Assembly (NCBI RefSeq): GCF_910591885.1
Contig: NC_063272.1
Span: 565,001 to 629,000, forward strand
Length of the DNA: 64,000 nucleotides
DNA from: Bombus terrestris
Lineage: Eukaryota; Arthropoda; Insecta; Hymenoptera; Apidae
Reading direction: 5' to 3'
The notes under the pieces were generated by a model. The model made no database searches, had not been told where the DNA came from, and was given only the letters and a program-made list of their open reading frames with translations. Within the stretch, counting starts at the first letter, position 1. Each line of letters starts with the position of its first letter. Both the position numbers and the translations under genes were made by a program. Positions 1 through 34,700 of the stretch are shown here, piece by piece.

Positions 1-3000
1 GGGTGACCGTCCACGGATTCATGTTTTTATGTGCGTTTCCTATAAATCGAGATTCCTCACTGATATCGTTTTTACTGATTTCCATTGAACTACTTTAATT
101 CGTGTACTTAGGCACATATATTATCATTGTAGCTAGTATCTACATATAAATCCTAAACGTACGCAAGAGAAATGTGCCACGTGGAAAATTCATTTTACAC
201 GTACACTTTTGACTATAGCGTTAGGCTCCGACATTACAACAATCAAAGTACGTCAATGTGAACGTTATTACATACGGAGGTATAATATGTTGCTTATTTA
301 TTCGAGTTCGTAACGTAAAGTCCCGCGTCCCGTTTTCGAGTAAATGCTTTATGTCCCAAGAGTATGCAATGGTAACATGTACAAATTTCGATCGATTCAT
401 CCAAATGATCAGTTATCATCGGAACTTCTTAGGGTAAAGTTTCCTGAACCAAAGTGCGATGTGCGAATTTCTTATCTCAAGTATCTTTACTATTTGGACA
501 CCCTGTATATGGTAAGTCACCTATTGTTTTCTTTCGAATCTTAATCGTATCTTTCCTTTCACATATTTTTTTCTCAATTTCATACCAGATCCAGAGGACG
601 AGAGGAGTTTGTACGCGTGTGCAAACTGCTTTGGAACTACGCGCATTGCGGCTATATCTCGCACGTGCGTACACACGTGCATTCTACTGCTATAAATATA
701 TAAAGTGATGAATTGATACACGTATTAGTAACAGAAAGAAAAAGATAGAAAATTCTTCGTGGCAGCACGTTCACTCGCATACATACACCCTCGTACCCCT
801 AGATTAAGTGCGGGTTACTGATCTGTGTAACATCTACTTTTATAATAGGTAACGAGAGTTTTTTTTATCGTCAAATTAAACTGAATAAAATAGGGATACG
901 AATAAGCCACGTTCCGGTTTATGTGACACAACGTAAATATATTGGGGCATCCGGTTTTACTATCCTTATTATCGTCTTGTTTCAAACGTTTTTCTAATAA
1001 ATTTGATGATCATGTTCACTCTTATTTCTTCCTTTTTTTTTTTTTTTTCATTACGATCGACCACTTCTTTGTAAAGCAGAAGAGATGAAAAGAAAATTGT
1101 GCATAGAACATTTCTCAGAAGGAAGACAAACTTTGGCAAACTTTGATTGATATTTCCCTTTTTTATTTTTTATACGACTACTCGGTCTTGTGACGTTTTC
1201 TCTTTTTTGAAACTTTACAACAATGGATCATTCTTCTTTTCGTGTTCTTTGGAAACTGTTCTTATCCAGTAGTATGGATAATCTGATTATTTTTAATCCA
1301 TTAGATAATGTTTCATCCGATCGTGTTTAAATATTGTGACTATCGAAACGATGAGGATAGAAATTCCGGACATTGCATAACGGTTACTCCGTACATGCTG
1401 ACAAGCCCACACCCTCATAAATGTATTCTCATGTAATATCAATATATGGGCCCGTGTGCATACATATATATGTATACCTATCGTACTAATACATAACTGA
1501 CAAGCCATAGTTTGTAACGGTATTTATAACTTTACGAAGTGTTATTTTTACTGTAAAACTTGATGACAGATGTAAGAGTGAAAGTAAGGATGTTAGGGAG
1601 TGAGAGACAGCGAGCCTGCGAGTATACATATATAATATTACCTGTCAATGAAACTTCCGTGAAACTTTAATGTTCATCCAGCACAAAGAAATATGAAACA
1701 TCATTTTGTGTATGTCAGTGTACGAAAGAGTAACGAGTATTGCGTAATTAGTATTGTTGCGAGCATTCTTATGCGTTTTATTTTTTTCGTTACGATTTTA
1801 TTTTCTTTCCCTTTTCTTTCGCGAATGGAGAATCGCGTTCGCCCTAATTTCGAATGCTTTATTAAACGGTATTGAACAACAAGAAAAAAAGGGAAAGAAA
1901 AAATACGGTATGATTGACCATAACGAAAGGAAAAGAAAAAAACAAATTACATACAAAAATGTATCGAAGAAGTATTGGTAGATCGATTGTCCGTTTTCGT
2001 CGGTCGCGGTGCAATAAAAAAAAACACACGCAAAACGTAAAAGATAATATATATACTTGCTACTTGAATGTAAACAAAATTTGTAAGTATAATGATGATC
2101 GACTATTGTATGCGCGTATGCAAGCGAGGAACAAACGGATACCGAATTAATAACTAACTAATAAATTTTACGTGGCCACGATTATACCGATATAGATATA
2201 CATATATACATTATATATACTTACATATATATATTATATATATTGTATACATACGCCGATCGCACAAGTTCTTTTCTTTTATTGTACGTACAATATACGA
2301 GGTATGCGAATATGTACATGTAAAAATAAGCGGTGCAAGTAATTATTATTTGTAAATACAATAATGACAGGTTCGTGCGGATGGGAAGCAATGACGCATC
2401 GATAGCAGCTTGTCGAAACTAACTTGAAATTGTGCGTTTGATTAATGGATATATACTATTCGGTGTAGTGTTCATTATTGGAGAATATCTTGTGTTTATA
2501 GATCGCTTAACCACGTATAGAAATGTGTTTGCATTTAAATATTTTGACAATGACTGCGTCTATTTTTATTTTTATTTTTTTTTTTTTTCCTTTTTGGAAC
2601 GTAACGAAGAATTGTCGAAGCTTGTTTTTTTTTTTTGTTTTCGTCAATGCTGAAACAGAGTCAAAGGGCCCAGTCGTGTTTTGTACGAAACGAACCACTC
2701 CCTATTTCTTCTTTCCTCGCGATCCCCGTCGTGCAAATACAAGTCGTCGATAAAACACGATGCAGCACGTCGTCCACGAAGCGCATTATCCGTTTGCGTT
2801 TCGCAATACTCTTTGTGGACCACGTTGCTAAGAGAGCATTGCCTTAAAAAGCGAAAGTCAAAGTAGATGGAATGGGCATAGTTGGAATTGTCGTAACGAG
2901 AGATATAGATACAAGATCCGATGAAGCAACGTTAATGGTGATTACCGTCGATAAATAATTAAATGTTCCAGTTAAATTCGATTCGTGGACACGATTGCAT

Positions 3001-3264
3001 CGTCCAGGTCTTTTAACTGCCTCGGAAAGAACGAATTACCGAGAAGAAAAATTGACATCCTGATTTTCAATTCGTTACACCTTTCTAACGAAGTCATGGA
3101 ATGTTTGCTCGTAGATAAATACGTGTTTTATGCTATCATGGTCGCGTTTATGTTAAGGATACAGAGTCATTTATTGTGATCGTCTTATCGTTAAACTGTT
3201 ATTCGATAAAAAATTGTCTCTACACGGACAGATTTTATTGAAACGGAGAATGTAGTTATAGTAC

Positions 3265-3294
3265 TATTATCATTATTCTTATTACCATTTATTA

Positions 3295-3325
<31 letters not shown>

Positions 3326-3403
3326 ATTATCATCGCTATCATCATCATCGTCTCATTGTCATTATCATCGTCACTCTCATTATTGTCGTCATTATTATTG
3401 TAA
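3265..3403. repeat. Imperfect ATT/ATC trinucleotide microsatellite
   Basis: A run of ATT units grades into interspersed ATC, GTC and ATT units over about 140 bp. The core near 3300-3325 is pure ATT. It is a decayed simple repeat in non-coding DNA. Confidence 0.85.
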
Positions 3404-3643
3404 TTAACGATTACTGCTGTAATCATTGTTAAAAAAAAAAGCTATCTTCGGAAGAAATTAGATTCATCTATCCAATATAGAGTAATGTATTTATTTAAAC
3501 TGACCACGATCAGTGCAGATGGAAAAGTGAACATTGTAACGCTGTGTTTGAATTGTGGTTGTCTTTCCAATAATAGATATATTCGTCTTTCATACATCGT
3601 AGTTATTTCTGTTTGAAAAGGGAAACTTCGATCTTTCGTTATT

Positions 3644-3680
3644 GAAAGAAAGAAAGAAAGGAAGGAAGGAAGAACGAACG
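3644..3680. repeat. GAAA/GGAA tetranucleotide tract
   Basis: Short tandem GAAA units pass into GGAA units and then GAAC units, all on the purine-rich plus strand. Simple repeat, no gene nearby. Confidence 0.8.
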
Positions 3681-5900
3681 AAAATCTAGAGAAACGTCAT
3701 ACTTTTACAACGGACATTTGTCAGAGCTCCGATCATAGTCCCTTGCATAATTCTAATACGATTTAGTAAGAAACGAAGTTTTCAGAAGTCTTAATGCAAG
3801 GCGAAGGTCGTCTTAATGCAACGTGAACGACGTATACATCTGCGTATATGCATAGAGACTGGATAATCGTTGTCAAAGTTGTCGGAATTAGTAAATCGAT
3901 GACGCATGCACGAATGCATGGAAAGTCAATAAGTTCAATCATTTGAGATTACAATAATCGTTCAAATATATATAACAACGCATGTTCTACATATACAGAG
4001 ATGCGAAGATGCTATTTTTATTTCTCGTTAAATTATTTTCACCGAGAAAGACATAGAGGGCCAGGAGAGATGGAAACGTCTCTCGATCGAATACGCGTAT
4101 CAATCTGTCTTAATTGATTTGAAACAAAGATACGTACGTTGTTATTTCCTTTTCGATATCTTTCATAGTAAAGTAGAATTAATTGCTTAAATAATAATGA
4201 CCTGCCTCGGAAAGTTCTTTGAATATTTTCGCTAATCATTTTAATGTATGTAACGAACACGTTCGTGATTAACAAGCATTTTATTAGTAGAACGAACGTG
4301 TAAACGTAATACGGTCTCACCGTGAAAGTATCGCAAAATATCAAGAGCGGTTCCCTGTAAATTCCCCAAATGACGACATAATCTTTTCAATACCACCACT
4401 CTACCTTTCCATCCAGTCATTCGAATTTACGAATAGGCAATAAAAAAATGTTCTACCGTCTTTTATCTGAAACGTCTTATCAATCGTTATAAGTCGTGGT
4501 TGCAAATGGTCCCTGATCGTGAATCGTACCTGATGTAACACTTATTTCAATTGTCTTGTTGATTCTTCGTATTTGATCGGAAATCCAGATTGCTTTAATA
4601 GTACTCTTAGGATCATCAAAGTAATCTTATATTGGGAAATCGTACGTTCTTTTATAATTTTTCGTTGATGAGATTGCCGGGTCACGATGTAACATAAAAC
4701 CACTTTAATTCGAAGACTTATTGGATGAAATTGTGAAAGACAAGAAAAGGAGCTGTCTGTGCCTCGAGCGCAGCAATTATCCTATTCGTTAAACAATAAA
4801 CGAACACACGAGAAGAGTTATGGGCTCTTTCCACATATTCTGTCAGAGTAATTTATATAAAAATATAGCTACATATATAATGATCGATCGTTGGTGTAGT
4901 CCGAAGTCTTTTTTCTAGTTTTTATCGCATTGTTCGCTAGAATCCAAAACGTTCAAGAATCACGAGCATTCGTTTGATACGAGGATAATATCATTTTATA
5001 AAATTACGGAATTTATCTCCGAATAAATAAAAATTAAAGGCGATTGAAGTGAGATGTTCTAACTTGGAAGCTGGCGAACATTCTATCGAATATTAGTTAT
5101 TTGAAAACTGATTGAAAATTATGTAAAAAGAGAAAGGAATATATCTTGGCGATCTTAGGGATGCAAAAAAAGAGTAACGAATCACTTAATTGTTCGTGTG
5201 TAAATGTATTCATGTAATAAGGTATGAGAACTGAGAAACTAAGAAAGAGAGAGGGTGAAGAGAGTTTTTCCAACTCGTCGATAAGTACGTCCACCCTCCT
5301 TTCTAAACAAAAAAAAAAAACTGGGTTTCCTTCCTGATTCTTAATGACTTCGTTGTTGCGTGTATCTTAGAAGTATGTTTAGCTGAGGACTTAAGAAAGA
5401 AACTATTGACGCAGACGCAAAACTAAAAGTGAAAACAGGAATCGTTGGACAGTAACGTTTGAATAAGCACTAATTATATACGAGTGAATGGATAATAACG
5501 CGTATACAGAACGAAATATACACATACACAGAAAAATATGGAATAAAAAATACGTGTGATGTAAATGAATAATAACACAAGAAATTCGTTAGGAAATGAA
5601 ATTAAATGTTGCCCGCCCCATGATTTTTCTTGATATTAAAATGCTGTGTCCGCGCGAGAACCAGCACGGAGAATTTCTTTTTTAAATCCTAGACTAACGA
5701 GTATCTATGATATAACTGCGTAATAAAAAGGTAAAGAAAGGAGATACATAAGTCGACAAACATTGCGTACAATCCAATCAAACGAAAAGATATGGTTGCT
5801 ATATAAAATATGTGAACAAGTATTGATCGCCTGAGTCGTTTAGTTGTCGAAGCTATTTAAGTAAAAATCATGGGGTGGACATATAGTATATACAATAAAT

Positions 5901-5902
<2 letters not shown>

Positions 5903-5957
<55 letters not shown>
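5903..5957. repeat. Pure (AT)n microsatellite
   Basis: About 27 uninterrupted AT dinucleotides, followed by more loosely AT-alternating sequence to about 6015. A likely polymorphic locus. Confidence 0.9.
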
Positions 5958-5964
<7 letters not shown>

Positions 5965-6453
5965 GTATATGTATATATTTATGTCATATAAATATATATG
6001 TATATTATATAAGTATAATTCATGTTGAGTTAATGCGATCGAATAATTCCGCGTGTGTGATAGCCAGTGTGCATTGAAAAAAGGAAGAATGATCTGTACA
6101 ACTGTAAATGTGTTTTTAAATTACAAGAAGATACAAAAAATATTTCATTCTCATTCTGTGATGACTGTCTGAATATGAAGGGAAAAAAAGAAATGTTTTC
6201 ATGGATCTATGCTGATTAATCTATTAAATTATTACAGTGAGTAAAGAGTTCGGCTCGTGTTGTATTAATTGCGCAAAAGGAATAAAAAGAAACCATCTGC
6301 AAGTGTGAAGATACGTGCGTCTCGTTCACTCGTGTGAATAACATAAACGTGTTATGTCCGTATAACGTGTGTTAACACGCGAATCATATACACTATTTAA
6401 GAAAAAATGGAAAAAACAAACAGTATAATTTGTATACTGTATAACTTTAGTCA

Positions 6454-6459
6454 TTTATT
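6454..6459 (-). terminator. Candidate poly(A) signal of DDX1
   Basis: This is the first minus-strand AATAAA downstream of the DDX1 stop codon, about 600 nt away. No other canonical hexamer was seen on that strand between 6460 and 7052. A 3' UTR of about 600 nt would follow. No transcript evidence is available. Confidence 0.4.
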
Positions 6460-7052
6460 ATTGATTTTGAAAAATGTGTATAAATTATTATGTGTAATTA
6501 AACAAAGATCATTTAGTAAATTCTAAGAGTATATAATATATACATATATACTATACAAAACTGAATCACACATGCGCGCGTTTGCGCACGTGCCATATAG
6601 AAAACACAAAAAACATACAAAGAGATATTGTGAAAATTACAAAACTAACAACACTGCAAGGCCACTGTATAATACATTTGTGTAACTAAAATAGTGATGG
6701 TACAATTATGAAAATTATAAAAATACAATAAACACTTACCGTATGTCTTATATACACATATACTATCTAAGTGCTATCTAAGTGCTATTATGTCTTTTCT
6801 AGAAATGATATATCAAGAATACTTCATTAATAGTTAATTATGAAGTAAATGTCGAGACACATTGTTACGAGAACTAAGATGTTATATTACTTGTAACAAA
6901 TTTATATATTACATTTAGAAGTACACTACGTTTATAAATATTAAGAGACTATTCAAACACTAGTATAACATATCGAAATATAATATTCAAAGGTAGAGAA
7001 ACTTAGTAAACGTAGATTCTCATATGATTACGTATTAGCATTTAAAAGTATT

Positions 7053-10000
7053 TTAGCTTCTTTTTACCATATGCCTCTTCAAATATAAAAGTTGTGTTTT
7101 TGATTCCAAAGAAGATAATTCGTTCACGTAGGGCGCCATTTGCTGTACATGATTTTGATAATTTGAACCTAAAAAATTATAAATATTCGATATAATTCAT
7201 ATTATAACACGAACACAAAATTGACATACCCATGGCTGCTTTCTTTTCTCCGTATACAACTTTCCCGTCAAAATCATTTAATGGAACCTTTATATCTGCA
7301 TCGACTTGTTGAATCGTGATATTTAAATGATCCTCAATTTCAGCCAAGTACTAAAAAAATGACGTTAGTAATATCGAATATCAAAAAAAGCTAAGTATGT
7401 CATGTTATATCAAATCTTACGTTCGGTTCGTTGTACCAAATGCAACAACCACCCTTATCAGTGAGATTAGTATTGTAACAGTTCCTTCCACGAGAAGGAC
7501 ACCATTCGCCGTGATACCATACTTTTTCAGGAACTTTACTAACTAGTGAAATTGCTAGACCCATTCGTTCAGCTCTACCGACTCTACCTATGCGATGTAC
7601 GTAGTTGGATTTCTCGTCAGGTAGAGTCATATTAATCACTAGAAAAAAATTATGTTAGCAAATCATAATTACAAACAAATTTATTAAAAGTTAGTGAAGA
7701 TTACGTACTAAAAGGTAATCCCGAAATATCTAAACCTCTAGCTGCGACATCGGTACAAATCAAGAACTTTACTTCCTGCCTTTTGAACTTCTCTAAATTA
7801 GATTTGCGTTCCGCGGGCTTTCTATCACCGTGGAGACATACGCATGAAAATTGGTTTCCACCAGATTGTTTCAAATATCGTTCCAAGTTATCGCAGTCTA
7901 ATTTAGTTCTACAGAAAATTATAGCTCTGTCCATGTTGTGCTCTTTAATGGCACGAATACAGTATTCACCTTTTAATATTTTCACAGCCTCTGAGAGTGT
8001 CTCTATGAAAAACATTTAATCACATAATTAAAGACAGAGGAATTTCAAAATTATACGAGTTTATTTAACTTGAAACATACCAGGATTGTTATTTCCAGGT
8101 CTTATGTTATCCCTGTTATGAATACCGTCAGTTTCTATATGTTTCCTTAAGTTATGCCAAGATTTATCTTTCTGTGGATCGATTATTACAACAACATGGT
8201 GTACTGTTTCGGGAACTGCATCTTCACCTTTTAAGTCTACCCACGTTGGAAAGTGCATCAAACGTTCCTATGCGAAGTAAATTTATTTCTTATATATTTT
8301 TTTTTACAAAATACTGCATAAAAATACGAATGGCATTATAAATACCTACCGCCATTTTTTTAACTTCAAATGCATGCAGTGTGGCAGAACAAACGATCAT
8401 TTGTAATCTTTTCCCATCTGATGTAATTTTTGGTATCTGTCTGTGCAAACGATCGATTAATTCCGTGTAGCCTTGTTTCAATAAACCATCGGCTTCATCC
8501 AAAATGAAAAACCTAAAAGAATTATACTATAACAACCATTATCTTGATAAATTTGGCATAAAACGCATTGCAAAGTACCTGCAATGTGTTAAGGACAAGT
8601 AGCCACCTTGTATTAAATCTTCTAAACGACCTGGTGTTCCAACTACTATATCCACACCAGAATTTAATGTAGCAATTTGTTCTTTTACGCTAACTCCTCC
8701 AATAACTAATAATTCTCTAATGACTGGATCTTTCAAATGTTTTTTAAACTATATAGAGATATCATTTTATGTATTAAATATTTTAAGCAAAAAAGTATTT
8801 TGGGCTTAATCATTACTGATATCTTACTTTTTGAATTTGATTATATGTTTGTTCAGCAAGTTCTCTCGAAGGTTCCATGATTATAGCTTGAGGGGCATTG
8901 CATTTAGGCTTGCCATTTTCCCTATGAGTTTGGTTACTGTTTACAGGATTCTCATTTATAACTTCCTTAGGAGCCGAAGCAACAGCTATATAATCATTTG
9001 GAGGGGGATACTTAAATGGCTGTGCTCCAAAATTGAATGACATTTCTGCGTTTTTCAATACTACAGCTGGGTAAAAAGTCTGTGATTTTTGTTGTGCATT
9101 CAGAGTAAATGCTGGACCCAGATCCACACCATTCAATGTGAAGCTAATTTCACCCTTTGATAAATTCAGAAGACATCCAACAACATCGTGCATTCCAAAA
9201 GCCTTTCCATAATTATCAAATTGTTTTGCATTTGATTTTTTGCCAGTACCACCGTATCCAAAACCAAATTTATCTGTTCCTAAATCCAGTGAAGCCTATA
9301 TCATAAATGCAGTAATATTTATAACTTTTTGACATCATTTTTGAAAAGCTAACAAAAATTCATGAGAATTACTTGAGATGTAGACCAGCCTACACGACAT
9401 AATCCTTCATCAGTTACTATAGCTTCGAAAAAGTATTTGCCTTTTCCTAGAATTCCTTTGTTTGCTCTACAGCCATGCCATTCTTTCTGTTCACGACTCT
9501 GGCATCGTAAACCATCTGGAGTCACAGCTAATGCTCTACCTCTATCAAATAAACTTAACAACCAATGTGAAGCTGTAAATAATTAATAACATTAAAAAAA
9601 AGAATGAACATGTTATAATGAATATGAAAAAGAATGTACAATGTTGCTGATGTCCACTATTGCTCGAGGTCTTGCCAGTTTTACCAGACTCTAGATCCTT
9701 AAAAGTTTCCCAAACAATTTGCAAAACTGGTAGACAAAAGGCACCAGTTTTCCCACTGCCAGTTTCTGCAGCCATTAACACATCTCCACCACCCAAAATT
9801 AGTGGAACTGCCTCAGCTTGAACATCAGTTGGCAATCTGTGTAAAGATATTTGATGGTATTTAATATTTCTTTTCATACGCATGATATAATTTTATTTTA
9901 CTTACGTCCACTCCATTTCGTCAACTGCTTTCGCGATTTCGGGTAAAACACCCATTTCTAAAATAAAATGTTCATATGTAAAACATTTTGACAATTTCAT

Positions 10001-10088
10001 AAGCAACATCTATAATTATGATTTCTCTTATATAATTACAACGCCAGAAATATGCCTAATAGGCATATTTACCTTCGAATGCCGTCAT
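7053..10088 (-). CDS. Ddx1: ATP-dependent RNA helicase DDX1 (DEAD box with SPRY insert)
   Basis: DEAD-box helicase acting in RNA processing; in animals DDX1 is part of the tRNA-ligase complex. Coding exons: 10088-10073, 9957-9906, 9836-9640, 9572-9373, 9295-8828, 8748-8579, 8512-8350, 8267-8081, 8002-7709, 7638-7421, 7350-7230, 7168-7053; all junctions are GT-AG and in frame, giving 733 aa (human 740). Visible motifs: Walker A AETGSGKT at 46-53, SPRY domain about 95-247 inserted between Q/motif I and motif Ia (the DDX1 hallmark), PSRELAEQT 297-305, TPGR 349-352, DEAD 373-376, SAT 410-412, motif [10 protein letters not shown] 597-604. The start is the ATG opening [14 protein letters not shown], which aligns with the family N terminus. 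The first exon carries only 16 coding nt. The gene is head to head with chameau. Confidence 0.97.
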
Positions 10089-10670
10089 TGTTATAATCTC
10101 AGTTTATGTCCTTTTTGGATCTAATTTAAAAACGCAAAATCAAAGAACATACGCCGGTACTCTTCTACGTCATGAAGAGATGCGTTTGGATTTTGGAATA
10201 TTCGATAAAAGTGCCATCTATACTCCATGGGTAAATCACGAACTATGTAAAATATAGCAAGGAATATACATCTTACGATCTTACAAACTACTCATTTTTT
10301 TCATTTTCTTAAAATTTAAGAAATAATTTGAGACATTTAAACCTCGACATTCAATAAAAGTTATTTCTGCAATGACTTGCAAATTAGCTAAAACATTATA
10401 TACAAAGAGAAAGGGAAGAACAAAACAGTTCTATCATTTTCAAACTAGTCCTAAGATCATATTGCTCATGCGCAGAACTGTGATATATGCGTGTGTTAGT
10501 ATGTTGTGAGTTTGTTATGTGTCAGCCAAAATATAAAATGGAAGGTTTGTTGCTTTAATCAAGTTTATTGTAAATAATTCTTCCGTACATGTCTGGGAGG
10601 TGTACAGATATTATTGCAGAAATGATGTTAAATATTGTTTGTTGCTTATTTAAGAGATAGCACTATAGAA
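10089..10670. promoter_or_regulatory. Shared DDX1 / chameau head-to-head promoter interval
   Basis: Only 582 bp separate the two start codons, so both 5' UTRs and core promoters must lie here unless extra upstream non-coding exons exist. The interval is AT-rich. On the chameau side it contains two short upstream reading frames (10517-10558 and 10589-10660). Bidirectional use is inferred from spacing and orientation. Confidence 0.6.
10589..10660 (+). promoter_or_regulatory. Upstream ORF (23 codons) in the chameau leader
   Basis: An ATG-to-TAG frame of 23 aa ends 10 nt before the chameau start codon, in a different register of initiation. If the transcript begins upstream of it, it would be expected to reduce or tune chameau translation by leaky scanning or reinitiation. 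A second uORF (10517-10558, 13 codons) lies just upstream. Their presence in the mature mRNA depends on the unknown transcription start. Confidence 0.3.
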
Positions 10671-31760
<21,090 letters not shown>

Positions 31761-34700
31761 GGCTTGCAGCAGGAGCCGGGAATGACGCCGACGCCGACGA
31801 CGGCCTTCCCCTTCTCTGTCTCAGCTTCTCTCACACGCTTGTTCATCGGTGTCGACCAAGGGCGGTGGTCGATCTCTTTCTTCTCTCGATCGTCTCCTTC
31901 GTTTTTCCCTCTTCCCTACTCACTGGCAACCTCTGTCCTCCTTTTTCCCTTTCTCGACCGTTCTCGTTGCCTTTCGCGAGACTCGACCAAGTCATGAACC
32001 ATGTCGCGTGGATTTTATGCTCACGACCGTACGGTAAAACCCGTGAAAATCCTTCGAGAAATTCTTTCTCGGGCGCAGCCTTCGAACACCTCCGCGTGAC
32101 ACCGAGGTCAACGAGTGAACAGTATTTTCGCGGCGACATTCGATTACCCGAACATCGAGCTTCCCGACCCGTTCAACTTGCCGATCGTGTTCCGATTATT
32201 TATTCGGTAACAACACAGCAGGAGAGATAGAATCACCGCCCATCGATAAAATCGAGATTTCGTAATCAAGAACTAACGAGAATACAATCGTTAACGTCGT
32301 TCGTCGATTTCTCACGAGCAATAATCCACGGTTCGATTATTACCGTTCGTACAACGTGCAACCAAAGCGCCACACATGGTAAAGCATATTTCCACGATTT
32401 TCGGTAGAATGAAATACACCGCGGCGTGCTTATAGCCGGTTCAGGTGAGAGAGATACGTTATTGATCGTGCTAGCGAACTGTGTGCGTGGCGAGCTGCAA
32501 AACAACGAGTTTCGAGCGTAGTGCTAGAGGTCCGACGTCTTCGGTCGGGCCTGATAGACTACGTGAAAATGAATCCGGAAACTATCAAGTTAAGGTTGCA
32601 CGGAATCGATATAAACGAGCGTTCCTACGTACGCGATATGTCGATCGACGACGATCGTTTGAAAGCCTCTCTTTTTCTTTCGAATGCCACGATTCTATGG
32701 ACGATCGCTGATTCTACGAACGTTTACAGACTGTTCACGCAATAGCGAATGTAACATGTAAGGAAATACTGTAAGAGGATAGGTGTTGAATATCGAACTG
32801 GATGAATGTTACTCGCATACGCTCGTACACACATACGATTAATGGAATGAGAATTCTTTGTTCGTACTTTTAATTTGTTTTATTCGTTCTAAAGAATTCG
32901 ATACAAGTATTCAGGTTGAGAGACACTGTGTGCTTATCGCTACAACGGAAGAACGTTTGTGTCACGCATAAGTTTTTCCTGCGGATACTGTAGAATTTGT
33001 TACGACGATCTTCCAATTATCGATGGCTCCCTTCGTTGACCAAGAGTTGGCTACTAGCAATCTGTAAATTAAACGTGTTTCATAATCTTGTATGTTATAA
33101 AATGTACAATACTATTTATAAAAATACAATTTTTATCGACCGAACCAATGCAGTATGTATATGATTCCATGTATATATACCCTCATATGCAATCAACACA
33201 GTGGATCCAAAACTTTTATGACGCTGTTACAGAAAAACAAGCGATTCTGACAACGATAGAACTTTGCTCAACTCCCGTGTCTGCGGCGTGCTGATTTCTC
33301 GCGAGCAGTTGCGATATGTGATTTCATGGAATTGACGAGGACGTCAAATCACACGCGTCTGATTGCACGCCTCGTTGCCGGTGTAAATTATTTACGTCGT
33401 TAATCGTACAATTTGTTTTTCACGACTATTACGTAAGAATCCGTATATATCTTATAACAAAAATTTGAAAAGGTTCTTTGCGTGTGAAAATTTTTGTCCT
33501 TTAGCGAACGACAAAAGTGGAAACATATACGTAGTCCTCTGGTGACGCGTACAGAAACTTTCTTGAAAGTTTCGAACGCAATTTGAATTCCATCCTTGAG
33601 TATCTTTTTATTTTAAGCAGATCGATTCAGGGCTATCCGATCGATCGAATATGCGGTACGTAAATTCAACGTACTAATAATTCGAGAGAATTTACGCGGA
33701 AACAACGTTTCTTTTTGTTCTTGAATAAGTGAAATTGACCATCCTGTCAGACTCGTTGTATCATAGCTTCAAGTACCAAATGATTAGAATGTAAAGCAAG
33801 AGATCGTAAAATTAAGTACGAGCGACAGTTCATAACTTGCCTTTAATAAGCCGGAAATACGGTATAAAACTCTTTTATGGACAGGAGTCTTTATATAACT
33901 TGTCGGTATATCTTTTTAAAGCTCGTTGATACAGTTTTGCACGGTCTATTGACTCTTAATACCGCTTTAATTTATTTCGTACATGTGGACGTGTCTTTCA
34001 CGGACATCAGTTATATATTCACTGACCGAGTATTGCGCCGCGCTGATTCAATGCCTTATCTCTCTGTCCAAGTTTTAACCTTTTCGGCGATAAAAATGAA
34101 AGTTGGGCGTGCTCCGCATACAAAATATACAGAATCGCGATATGCGGCAACTTATTCGTCACGTAATGTACATATATTGGTCGTAACAACTCGAAGCACT
34201 GAAATGAGTTAGCTATGACACGTTTACGAACTTTCCATTATTCCTATATCGTTCAAGGTATATAGCACTTATTAAGAACAATATTTCTGATATCGACTTG
34301 TACTATTTTTATATATATGTTTGTCTTTACAAGGATAAGGTTGCAAGTGTGCATTAAATATGTGCGTAGGAGAAGGGATGTCAATATGGTCACCATACGT
34401 TGACGCTTGATATAAAGTTCTTTGTATTACTAGAAACTTCTGTTGCATCAGGTTTTTCGAAGTCATGCCGGAGACGTTATATCAGTATTATCTATACAAT
34501 CTGTAAACAACGTATTGTTACAAAAATTTGTAGAAGTCCATCAACATAGAAAGCTGTAGAAAAAGCTTGGCTACCCTAACGGTTATATCGAGGATAAACT
34601 GAAACGCGAAGACCGCAATTGATCCAAATAAGTTTTGTCGGGCACGCATTGCAGGTTTCGTGACTGGAAGTTTACTGACCGAAATAAAAGAATGTAATCC

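Larger units (their letters stand above)
1..7052. other. AT-rich non-coding region, no supported gene
   Basis: No open frame here looks like a conserved protein. The longest frames are 65-104 codons, overlap each other on both strands and lack splice-linked partners. The sequence is AT-rich with homopolymer T and A runs, an ATT/ATC trinucleotide tract, a GAAA/GGAA tract and a long TA run. A TGTAAATA motif resembling a Pumilio site lies near 2350. The region could be the long 3' untranslated region of a plus-strand gene lying to the left, the downstream flank of DDX1, or plain intergenic DNA. The sequence alone does not decide. Confidence 0.5.

Noticed and set aside
344..544. 66-codon plus-strand frame near the left edge
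   Set aside because: No recognisable family, overlapped by frames of similar length on both strands, AT-rich and low-complexity context; nothing supports coding.
7400..7639. DDX1 exon 10 as a separate short gene beginning at its internal Met
   Set aside because: It joins in frame to the exons on both sides and carries helicase motif VI, so it belongs to DDX1.
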